A DNA stretch of 64,000 nucleotides, taken from the NCBI GenBank assembly GCA_947471745.1, contig CANJKZ010000172.1:1446501-1510500 (forward strand), read 5' to 3'. The position numbers were made by a program, and so were the translations under genes. Positions 41,753-52,389 of the stretch are shown piece by piece. The notes under the pieces were generated by a model, which was not told the DNA's origin, did no database searches, and saw nothing but the letters and a program-made list of their open reading frames with translations. How positions within the stretch are numbered: position 1 is the first letter of the stretch; the number at the start of each line of letters is the position of its first letter. This DNA is from Closterium sp. Naga37s-1. Lineage: Eukaryota > Streptophyta > Zygnematophyceae > Desmidiales > Closteriaceae.

Positions 41753-42000
41753 GTGGGGTGGGAGACTTTTATTTTGAACTTCGAAATCCCCTGATTGCAG
41801 CATCACGAGCGCGATGTCTGGGGTGACACGCGTCAAGCGATGAGGCACGACGGAGGATTGTCGCCCATACGGCGAATCGCCCTCATGTCTTGACTGAACG
41901 GCCCCCCACAATGCCCACGTCACTGTGCACAAGGGGGCCAGGTTCATTGCTTCCCAAAGTGAGGGTTTGATAACTTTAGGACGTGATGTGTCAGGGGAGT

Positions 42001-42096
42001 CACGTCCATTAGCATGCTGGGAATGACAGTTGCTCCTCGTTAGCTTGTCACGTCCATTAGCATGCTGGGAACGACAGTTGCTCCTCGTTAGCTTGT
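42001..42096. repeat. 48-bp tandem duplication in P2
   Basis: CACGTCCATTAGCATGCTGG occurs at 42001 and 42049. The two 48-bp units differ by about one base. Confidence 0.9.
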
Positions 42097-42196
42097 GTTA
42101 CTGTTTCTCATGCATCTCTCAGATCTAGAGGCACTATTAAACACCATTCACAAGCACGCTTCAAGCATGCTTAGAGTAGTCCCGTAGAGAAGCACG

Positions 42197-43716
42197 ATGG
42201 CGGCTTTTGAAAGTCCATGGCATACCCGCCGTTCAAGTCTTTGCCGTTCGTCCCATCAGCTGGCTATAGTGCTTATCATTAGCCCGTCACCGCCAGCACC
42301 ACCTGTGCCTCCTTCGCCTCCTGCTCCTCCTGCGCCACCTGCCCCCCTTGCGCCTCCTGCACCCACTGTGCAGCCCCTCCCTTTCATCGACCACCGTGCG
42401 ACCCCTTTGTTCGAAGCGCCGAATGAGGGGTTTCCGGACCCCAAAGACGAAGAAGATGAAGAAAACGCCCGCGAAGAGAACGATGACGACAAGGAGCTCG
42501 ACGTGGGAGACTTCCCGGTCCCGTTGTTCCCCGAGGATCTCGTCCACGAGGAGAAGGGTCCCGACCACGGTCTTGATGGTGCGCCGACCAGTCCTCGACA
42601 CCGCCAGACAAAACATTGTCGCACGGCTCGAACGATGGGCGAGAAGCAGCAGTGGCTCGCACGCATCGAGGAGGAGAAGCTCTCCATACGCCACACCGCT
42701 CGTTTTGCAGGGGTGCAGCCAATCACCATCCGCCGATGAATCCGAGTAGCGAGTGGATTAAGAAAGCCGCACCGAGCAGGCGCCGCCTCAGTGGGGGAGG
42801 AAAGAAGGCGAAGTACGCGGAGATGGAAGCTACCGTGTTCAAGAAGCATCTCAGGTTCCGCAGTCGTGGCCTCGCCGTCCCCATCCGCCTCATTAGATAG
42901 TGGAGTCGCTCGTACATCAAGACGCATCACCCGGATGTGAGGTGGATGGCGTTCCCCACGGTGGACGTTTCGTTTCCGTGCCAGTTTTGGCCTCACCATC
43001 CGCGTAAAGACGAAGATGGGTCAGCGGCTTGCGAAGGGTAAGTTCACGTGGTGTGCAATTCCTCTAGCATGTTTGACGCGTGTATGTTTCCGTTGCACGG
43101 TGGAACATTGACGCTGGTGTTGCCTTTGCTCTTGGCAGAATGCAAGCCAAATTGCGAGGCCTTCTGGACCTTCGTGGGGAAGAACGTGATCAAGTGGGGC
43201 ATTGACCCATGGAACATTGTCAATGCTGACCAAACGCCCGTGTTTTTGGAGATGCTATGTGAGCGGACCCTTCACCAATGCGGGGAGAAAATGGTGCATG
43301 TGCGGAGAGCGGGCTACGAGAAGGAGAGAGTGACTGTCATGCTCGGCATCACTGCAGACGGCCGCAAGCTCCCCGCGATGGTCATCTTCAAGTGTAAAAC
43401 CCTCCCCAAGATCCGTGTCCCTGCAAGTGAGGACATTTATACCAAGTCCGTGATAAACCTGTGAATGTGAACTAATCGCGGCCGTTGTTTATGCATGGAA
43501 GGTGTCGTCATCAAGGCGCAGGTGCGAGGGTGGCTGGACTCCAAGCTCGTCGACGCATGGGTGAACCAGATCTTTCTCCCGTTCATCAAACCTCCTCTTG
43601 GCATCCAACGGTCCAAGACCCTGGTCTTGGACTCGTACCGGGGTCACCTCACGGACCGCGTGCTCGCGAACCTGAGATGGAACCGGTTGATTCCTACCAT
43701 CATCCCGGGGGGTTGC
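42197..43716 (+). pseudogene. P2 transposase, N-terminal and most of the DDE core
   Basis: It starts MAAFESPWHTRRSSLC and has a Pro-rich then acidic segment, a psq-type helix-turn-helix (KQQWLARIEEEKLSIRHTAR to ITIRR), a stop-containing CENP-B-like region (42740-43030), and the DDE core: VNADQTPVFLEM (first Asp, about 43225) and KTLVLDSYRGHLTD (second Asp, about 43630). Introns are inferred at about 43038-43138 and 43426-43500, at the same places as in P1. It stops at IIPGGCC where copia A is inserted; the third catalytic Asp region (QPLD) is lost. Confidence 0.8.
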
Positions 43717-43849
43717 TGTCAAACTATATCTGTGCTAGTTCTGTGTAGGCTATAGTGGGGTAGCCCATATGGGGTAGAACCCAATGTTAGGGTTAGTACT
43801 TGTACCCACTAGTCATTCAATGCAGTCATCCTAACTTCTCATTTTGACA
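43717..43849 (+). repeat. A 5' LTR
   Basis: 133 bp, TGTCAAACTATA...CATTTTGACA, with TGTCAAA/TTTGACA terminal inverted repeats. Confidence 0.88.
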
Positions 43850-43861
43850 TGGTTTCGGAGC
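43850..43861 (+). other. Primer-binding site of A
   Basis: TGGTTTCGGAGC, two changes from TGGTATCAGAGC, directly after the LTR. Confidence 0.8.
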
Positions 43862-43899
43862 AGTAGGTCCGTAGGACCGTTTTTTTTTTTTATCGGGCC

Positions 43900-44485
43900 C
43901 ACCATTCAGACTGCGGTTACCGCGTTACCCCTCTGCCCTACCTCGCGTCGCGCTGCCCCGCGCACGCCACCTGTGCGCTGCCCCTGCTGGCCGCGCGCCA
44001 CTGATGCAGCGCGCGTTTTCTCTAGCGCGCTGCCCCATCTACGCCCCGCGCACTGCCCCGCCGGCCGCTTGTAGCCCCGCGCGCCGCCTGCCCCTGCCGC
44101 GGCTGCCTGCTACACCCGTCGCGCCCCCCGTCGCCCTGTGCGCCGCCCGCCCTGCTGCCGCGGCCGCCCGCTACGCCTTGCGTGCAGACCGCCCTGCTGC
44201 CCTGCCTGCCGCCTGCAGCCCCAAGCGCCGCCTGCCACAGCCGCGGCCGCCCGCTATGCCCAGCACGCCGCCCGCCCTGCTGCCCCGCCGGCCGCCTGCT
44301 GCCCCGCGCGCAGCCTGCCACTGATTTGGCCGCCCGCTAGGCTCCGCGCGCCGCCTGTCCACTAAGCCCGCGCGTCACCTCTGCGCCTGCCCCTATTGCA
44401 GCCACCCGCTTCAGCCCGGCGCGCCGCCCCTGCTACTGCTGCTTGCCTGCTGTGGCTCTGCCCTGCCAGTCCCGCGCCAGTAGCT
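43900..44485 (+). repeat. A 5' leader: C-rich repeats
   Basis: Imperfect units of GCGCGCCGCCTGCCCCTGCC type fill the leader up to the gag ATG. Pro/Ala/Arg-rich frames result. This is the sense strand, C-rich as in the D, E and F leaders. Confidence 0.8.
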
Positions 44486-47400
44486 ATGGCCACCCTCCGA
44501 GGTCTGTCGTTCGATCCTGAGGGCCGCCCGATTCAGTTTGAGACCTGGCTCGATGACCTGCAGCTGTTCCTAATGAGCGATAGCAATGACAATGTCTCTC
44601 TCTTTGACCACCCGTCTTTTGCCTCTGTCGCTCCCGCTGCCACAGCTGAGCTTAGCGCCCGTTCCCAATGGCAGACTCGTGACGCTGCTGCAACCACCTG
44701 CCGCTAGCCGAACTCATGCATTTTGGCGAACACAAAACCGCTAAGGCCCTGTACGACGTTGTAGTTGCTCGATACTCCTCCCCTGCCACTGCTGCACTTA
44801 GCCGCCTCATGCTGCCCTACCTGTTTCCTGAGCTGTCCACCTTTGCCACAGTTGCCGATCTTATCACCCACCTTGGCACTAGTGACACTCGCCTTCGCGC
44901 TGCCCTCTCCAAAGAGTTCTTAGCTAAGAACCTGCCTCCGATGTACTGGACCCTCCACTTCATAGTCACGGACCACTTTCTCGCTCGCTGTCCTACCGAT
45001 CTCACTGTCGACCTCCTAGAGGAGCAGCTTCTAGCCACCGAGACTAGCATATTCACTGTAGGTGCTGCTCGTGGCGCTCCTCGCACCCCCATCTTTGAGG
45101 GGTGCTTTCCCTCTCCCCTCACCCCCTCCTACGCTACTGCCGCTACTGCTGACTTCCTTGGTGCTGAGTCTGTTGGTGCTGCTTCTGCTCCTAGTGGGAG
45201 GCGCCGCAACGGCAAGGGCAAGGGAGCTAAGAGTAGCTGAGGTGGCACCGGGGGGGGTGGTGGTGGAGGAGGTGGAGGAGGAGGAGGTGGCGGAGGGAGT
45301 GGTAGCGGGAGTGCTGGCGGGAGTGGTGGCGTCGGTGGCGGCGGTGGGAGTGGCGGTGGAGGCGTTGGCGGCGGAGGGGGTGGCGGCGCCGGTGGCGGTC
45401 GGGGCGGCGGTGGCGGCGGCGGTAGCGGTCGGGGCGGAAGCACTGGCGCTGGCCAGAGACAACAGCAGCAGCAGCGTCCCCGTGAGGCCCTTACACCCCA
45501 GCAGCTTCGTGAGTGGCTTGCTCAGCGTGGGACGTCTGGAGGTAGTGGTCGCTGCCCGTATGTCATTCGCACAGGTGACCGCGCTGGTCACACATGCGGG
45601 AAGTTCCACACACAGCACCGCTGCTTCTCCCGCCTTGACGACGCCTGGCGTGAAGAGATGGGCGAGGAGGTCGAGCGCCCTCGCTGGCATGAGCTGCTTA
45701 GGGCTGGTGTAGACATCTTTGCTCTTGACTATGATGCTATCCTTGCTGCCATGTATGCATTGACTGTTAGTGCTGAGGGAGACTGTTACTTGTGTGTGCC
45801 GCCTGACCCAGGTATAGAGGCTGCTGCCTTAGGTGCGAGCGATTCTGCTCTCTCAGGTATTGCGCCTGCTGAGGCCTTGCACACCTTCACGCTTGACTCT
45901 GGTGCTTCCCGCTGTTTCTTTCGTGACAGTACTGCACTCACTCCACTTACTGCACATGTTGCAGTCTCTCTGGCTGACCCCTCAGGGGGCCCGGTTCTTG
46001 CACGGTCCACCACTGTGCTCCCGTGCCCAGCGGTTCCGTCTGGCTCACTGTCAGGCCTCCACCTCCCCTCGTTCTCTACGAACTTGGTGAGCAACGCAGT
46101 TCTCCAGGACCAGTGGGTTGACACCTTTACCCCTGGAGGACAGCGTGTGGCGATCTGTACGTGCTCCCGGACCGGCCGCCACCTGGCCATGTTTGCCCGT
46201 CGGCCAGGGTCGAGTCTTTGCACACTAACGACTGCACCTCCTCAGGTAGCTGCCACTGGTCACGCGTCTGCGTCAGGTCAGGTAGCCTCCCCTTGTTCGT
46301 GTCGCTCCCTGTCGCACCAGACTCTTCTCTGGCACCACCGTCTGGGTCACCCCTCCTTGCCACTTCTTCGTGGCATGCACCGTCGCCTCCTTGTGTCTGG
46401 TCTTCCCAGGTCTCTCCCTCCCCTCCCTGCCTCGCCTGCGCCGCCCTGCCTTCCTTGTGTCGAGGGGCGGTAGCGCGCCGCTCCTCACTCCTCCTCGTTT
46501 CCCCCGACAGAGGCTCCCCTGCAGACCCTCCACATGGACGTGTGGGGCCCAGCCCGCGTTCATGGGCGGGGCGGCGAGCAGTACTTTCTGCTGGTTGTCG
46601 ACGACTACTCGCGTTACACCACGGTCTTCCCCTTGCGCACCAAGGGTGAGGTCCCTTGGATCCGAGCAGTTCGTCTCCAGCTCCGCGAGCGGTTCTGCCA
46701 GGACCTCCCTGTCCTGCGTCTGCACTCTGACAGAGGTGGTGAGTTCTCCTCCGACCTCTTGCGGGCCATCTGCCAGGGGGAGGGCATCCTCCAGTCGTTC
46801 ACGCTTCCGGGCTCACCGCAGCAAAATGGGGTTGCTGAGCGCTGCATTGGCTTGGTCATGGAGATCGCTCGTACCTCCTTGATCCATGCGGCAACTCCCC
46901 ATTTTCTGTGGCCGTTTGCGGTCCGGTACGCCGCGCAGCAGCTCAACCTCTGGCCCCGTGTCTCCTTGCCGGAGACCTCGCCCACACTACGTTGGACGGG
47001 AGAGGTTGGCGATGCGTTGGTGTTCCGGGTCTGGGGTGCTTGTGCCCTTGTCCACGATACGTCCGCGGACAAGCTCTCCTCCCGCACCATTCCCTGCGTC
47101 TTCCTTGGCTCCACCTCTGACGCGCCTGGCTGGCAGTTTTACCACCCCACCTCGCGCAGTGTTCTATCCTCTTAGGACGTCACCTTTGACGAGTCGGTTC
47201 CTTTCTACCGTCTCTTCCCCTACCGCATTGCCCCTCTCCCTCCCCCGCCGCTTTTCCTCGCTCCAGGTCCCCCTCCGGTAGACCCCCTCCCCCCTCGGAG
47301 TCATGCTCCTTCAAGTGCGTCTCCGGTAGACCCGCTCCCGTTGGCTGAGCCTATAGAGGTCACTAGCGCCTCAAGTGCTGCTACGGGTGGTGCTGCTCGG

Positions 47401-49882
47401 GGTGCTGCGTCTGGGGGTGCTGAGCCTGTGCGTGAGGTGCTGGGGGGTGCGGAGCGTGGGGGTGCTGAGCCTGCGAGTGCGGAGCCTGGGGGTGTTGAGC
47501 CTACAAGTGCGGAGCCTGGGGGTGCTGAGCCTACGAGTGCGGAGCCTGGGGGTGCTGAGCCGGAGGGTGCCGGGTCTGGGGGTGCTGAGTCTGCTGGCGT
47601 TTCTCCGGGTCTCTTTTCACGACGGGGGCCTCTCTCACCACAGCAGCTACGAGAGTGGCTTACGTGGCGTGCCCGCCTGAGGAGGCGTGCTGCTGGAGCT
47701 GGAGGTCCTGCTGCTGTAGGTGCTGCTGCTCGAGGTGCTGCGGTTGGAGCTGCTGGAGCTGCTCGTCGTGGAGGCGCTGCGAGTGCTGGTGTTTCTAGTT
47801 CTGGAGGTTCTCGTACTGGAGGTACTGGAGCTGCCAGGACTGGTGGTGCTGCTGGAGCTGGAGGTGCCGGTTCTGGGGGTGCTGCTGCTGGAGGCACTGG
47901 AGCTGAAGGCCTTGGAGCTGGTGCTGTCGACCCTGGAGAAGGAGACCTTGGAGCTGGAGGTGCCGGTTCTGGAGGTGCTGGAGTTGGAGGTGCTGGAGCT
48001 GGAGGCGCAGGCGCTGGAGGCGTTGGGGCTGGCGGCCCTGGAGCTGGAGCTGCTGGTCCTGGAGGTGCTAGTACTGGCCGTACTGGAGCTGCCGGTGCTG
48101 GTGGTGCTGCTGGTGCTGGAGGTGCTGGTGGTACTGGCACTGCTGGTCCCGGAGGTGCTAGTACTGGAGGTGCTGGAGCTGCCGGAGCTGGTGGCGCTGC
48201 GGGCTCTGGAGCTGGAGGCGCTGGCGCTGGAGGCGCTGGAGCTAGAGGCGCTGGAGCAGCTGGTGCCTGTACTGGAGGTGCTGGTGCTGGTGGTACTGCA
48301 CAGCAGCGACTGTTCTTCGCTCCGCCATCACCGTCGTCTCTGCCACCGCCTGACTCCGTGCTTCGCCACGTGTCCATGCTGATTGCACCTGAGGGAGACC
48401 CGGATGCACCAGACATCCTGACCCCGCGCTCTTACGCAGAGGCGATTGAGGGTCCCTACTCCTCTCAGTGGCAGTCACCCATGGACGCAAAGATGGCATC
48501 CTGGAAGTCCACAGGCACTTACGTCGACGCAGTTCCCCCACCTGGGGCGAACATCGTCAGTGGCATGTGGATTTTTAGGGTGAAGCGGCCGTCGGGTTCT
48601 CCGCCTGTCTTCAAGGCGCGATACGTTGCACGAGGCTTCAGTCAGAGACAGGGAGTTGACTTCTTCCAGACCTTCTGCCCTACCCCGAAGATGACCACTC
48701 TTTGGGTTCTACTGCACGTCGCAGCTCAGCGTGACTATGAGCTTCACTCTCTTGACTTCAGCACAGTTTTATTGCAGGGCAGCCTGCACGAGGAGATCTG
48801 GCTGCGCCGCCCACCTGGCTTCACTGGGTTGTTTCCTGCAGGTACCCAGTGGAGCCTCCGGCGGCCAGTCTACGGTCTCCGTCAGGAGCCTTGCGAGTGG
48901 CACGACACACTGAGGACGACGCTTGCGGCTCTTGGCTTTGCTCCTTCGACTGCTGACCCGTCGCTGTTTCTGCGCACCGACACTTCGCTGCCGCCGTTCT
49001 ACATCCTCGTGTACGTCGACGACTTGGTCTTTGCCACTGCTGACACTGAGGGACTCCCCCACGTGAAGTCGGAGCTGCAGAAGAGACACACGTGCACTAA
49101 CCTGGGAGAGCTGCGCAGCTATCTTGGCTTGCAGATCATCCGGGACAGAGCACGCGCACCATTACCTTGACTCAGTCACACATGGTGCAGTAGGTCCTTT
49201 AGCGCTTCCGCTTGACGTACTCGTCGCCACAGTCCACTCCTCTGCCTACCGGTCACTCGCTCTCAGCTCTGCCTTTGGATGAGTCCGTAGAGCCGAGTGG
49301 CCCGTATCCAGAGTTTGTGGGCTGCCTCATGTACCTAATGACCTACACTCGACCTGACCTTGCTTACCCTCTTAGCATCCTGGCACGCTACGTTGCGCCC
49401 GGGAGACACCGACCAGAGCACTGGGAGGCCACAAAGAGGGTGTTGCGCTACTTGTGCAGTACGTCCGGCATGTGGCTCGTGCTTGGAGGACGGGCTCGAG
49501 TTGTCCTCACTGGCCACGCAGACGCTTGTTGGGTTGACGACTTGGCTACGCAGCGGTCGTCACAGGGTTACACCTTCAGTCTTGACTCCGGCTCTATTTC
49601 TTGGCGGTCTACCCGCTCGTCTTCTGTTCTCAGTTCCAGTTGTGAGGCTGAGATCTACGCGGGGGCCATGGCTGCATAGGAGTTACGCTGGCTCACCTAC
49701 CTGCTGACCGACTTGGGAGAGCCGCCTCGTTCTCCTCCAGTTCTGTACGTCGACATCAAGGCCATGATTGCCTTGTGTCAGGAGCACCGACTGGAGCACA
49801 AGACAAAGCACATCGCTCTGCGTTACTTCCTTGCTCGAGAGTTGCAGCAGCGTGGACAGCTTCGTCCTGCTTACGTGGCCTC
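44486..49882 (+). pseudogene. A gag-pol, several stops and frameshifts
   Basis: Gag starts MATLRGLSFDPEGRPIQFET. A stop (TCR*) and frameshift fall near 44700. From 44716 one frame holds the rest of gag, a TGA at 45238, a poly-Gly tract, a zinc knuckle of C-x13-C-x3-H-x4-C form (CGKFHTQHRCF), protease LDSGASRCF, a TAG at 46471, integrase (HMDVWGPA, SDRGGEFSS, NGVAER; a short deletion before WIRAVRLQL), a TAG at 47173, GGAEP repeats, a long Gly/Ala spacer and RT with YVDD (about 49010). A frameshift near 49165 and stops (VQ*VL*) precede RNase H, which ends at RPAYVAS. Confidence 0.88.
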
Positions 49883-50670
49883 TGTTGTATGCACGTCAGT
49901 ATGAGTGCATGTCATCCTAACGTCCTTCTGTGTGCTCGTGCAATCCATGCTTGCATCATTTGCATGAGCATAAATCATTATGCATGGCTGTTGGATATTA
50001 CCACCTCTGTGTTTTTCTCCAAGTCTAAATGCTTGATCATGCAGGAGAAATCCAGAGCTTTCAAACGATACCAAGATCGCCTTATTCCGACCAAGATCGC
50101 CCAAGTTAAAAGATTTCCAAGATTTGGGATGTCTATCTTAATTGGCATATCAACTAGATTGGGCGATTATTGGGACATGCTTATAAAAGGATCTTTGGTT
50201 GGGTGGTTAGGAAGGCAACTTTGACTTTTGGATTGGGGTGGCTAGAGGTTTCTAGCATGGGTTGCAAATATTGCAACACGTGGCAAAATCCAATTAGATA
50301 GGATTTTGCATGTGACACCTCAAGGACCTCATCATGAGGGTTGCATCTTTGATGCTAGGAAGGTTCCTACTATCCTTCCCTAGCATTTGGAGAGCCTTCT
50401 CTCACAAGGTTCTCTTGAAACCCCCCAACTCCTTATTCTATACCTAATGTTTGTTCTTCTTCCATCAATTCTAGTGGAAGCAGCAGCAATACGTTTTTTA
50501 TTCGTTCTCAATCCCTACACCATGAAATTGAGTGATTCAACTTCCAAATGGTAGTTAAGACCAGCGCGCGCAATCCTACCGAGCGGATTTCCATTTAGTT
50601 GAGATTTAAGTTATTTAGTTGAGATTTGAGTTCGTCGTAAGTCTTCAAAGTGACCGGATCCTATGCAACA
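49883..50670 (+). repeat. B 5' LTR
   Basis: 788 bp, TGTTGTATGC...TATGCAACA. The PBS follows after AG. Confidence 0.88.
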
Positions 50671-50672
50671 AG

Positions 50673-50684
50673 TGGTATCAGAGC
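50673..50684 (+). other. Primer-binding site of B
   Basis: TGGTATCAGAGC, a perfect initiator-Met site. Confidence 0.9.
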
Positions 50685-50907
50685 TGGTGGTCAACTTTGA
50701 GGCGACGAATCGACATCGATTCTCAACCAATTTTGACGAGTGAGACCATTTTAATGTAGCTCTGCTCGCGATCCTTTAATTGGTGGTCGAATCGCGTCCT
50801 AATCCGAAGTGTGCTAACTGCGACGGCGTTTTTAGTAAAAGCGAAATATATGACAGCATCCTGTCCAAGCGTTTCCCTCAAGATTCCACCGTGCCTAAGG
50901 CCTTGTG

Positions 50908-51518
50908 ATGGCTGAGACAGACTCCAGAGGTGCTAATGTTGAGATGGCTGGGAGTGGAGAGGTTGGAGAGCAAGGGAGAGTAGTTGGTGGTGGAGTGGGA
51001 ACTCACCAACCAACAACCCCTGTGCTACCCTCTTCCACTACACCATCTCCTATATCTGTGGATCCTATGAAAGTCTTCTCTGTTGAGAAGTTCATGGGGG
51101 AGGATTATGAGCACTGGAGCTTCCGTATGAGGCTCATGTTTACCCAATACAAGCTATTGGATGTGGTGGAAGGAAAGGAAAAGATTCCAGAGGCCATGGA
51201 CTTGAAAGGAGCATGGGTAAAGCGCTCATTTGATGCGTACATGTTCATGGTCCAAGCGGTTGGTGGACGCCAACTTGACCATATTAAAGGCCTATTGGGT
51301 GATCCCGAGTGTGGACCCAAGGCATGGAGGAAACTCCTTGATGTGCACTCACCAACACATGCTACAGGCATTGTGCTACTCGCGCGGCGATTGCGCGACA
51401 TCAAATTTATTGATGGAGAGCCAATGCTGCCTGTGTTGGATGAGATGCGAGACATCTTCACGAAGCTCAAGAGTGGTGGCGTTGTCTACCCTGAGCTTGT
51501 TCAGTGCGTGGAGATAGT
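50908..51518 (+). pseudogene. B gag, N-terminal part
   Basis: MAETDSRGANVEMAGSGEVG leads to the copia gag region (KFMGEDYEHWSFRMRLMF; GPKAWRKLLDVHSPTHATGI). It is open to YPELVQCVE, where copia C begins. Zinc knuckle and protease are missing. Confidence 0.85.
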
Positions 51519-52348
51519 TGTTATAGTCACAATAGGCTTGAATGTGCCTAAAACGAAAGATAGAGAGCACAGACGGATTTCTGCACAGCGGCTTCAAACG
51601 TTGATAGCGTTCTGCTCACAGCTGCAAATGACTTGATTCAAATTGGATCTGGAGCGTCTTCACGTCGTCTACAATTAGCAATTTAGATTGCACTATTTGA
51701 TAAAGAATTGACGACACAGCATCGGTTTGAACGAACGGTACTATAGCAGCCACTATAGTCTTAGAACACAAGATAGGAAGAGTTAGCAAGGGTTACAAGT
51801 TGGGAATAACTCCCAGCTCCTACAAACCCCAAGAGCCGAGGTACAGTGATGTGGAACAGTGCCACACTGTCCCCAACCACGAAGGGTCTCGAAACTACCC
51901 TTCACTAGGGCCTACACCAAGTGAAATGTTACACTACACAAAGTAATGTAACTATCTTCAATATCTTGAGGTGTACCCTTTTTGGCGAGCTTCGAAATCA
52001 CTTGAGGCTTGACACCAAGGCTCGGGCTCTTCATCACAAACTCATCCTTGAGTTCTTGATGGGTCTGCTGCACACACCTGCAACACACCGAACGTTTGAC
52101 ACAGGACAAAATAGAAACCGCGCACGACAAAATAGAAACCGCGCGCGAGACACAAACAACCGCGTAACACGCGTCTAGCGATAACTCGCTATTGACTCGA
52201 CACACACACTCGACATCATGACTCAACATTCACACACAATTATAAGCATGAAATATATATTATCCCATGCCCTCATACCATTCCATACACACACACATGC
52301 ACGCACACGGACAACAAGCCGAGTGCAAACCGTAGGGTTGCACCAACA
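51519..52348 (-). repeat. C 3' LTR
   Basis: 830 bp. It includes a short tandem of ACAAAATAGAAACCGCGC (about 52110-52145). Confidence 0.9.
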
Positions 52349-52389
52349 AACTCCCCCTCGGATTGTTGGCCTTAGGATATGTTGCTCTC

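Larger units (their letters stand above)
43717..49882 (+). mobile_element. Copia A, 3'-truncated by B
   Basis: 5' LTR 43717-43849, PBS, C-rich leader, and gag-pol to the last third of RNase H, where the B 5' LTR starts (49883). It belongs to the same clade as E. The 3' end and 3' LTR are absent. Confidence 0.85.
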
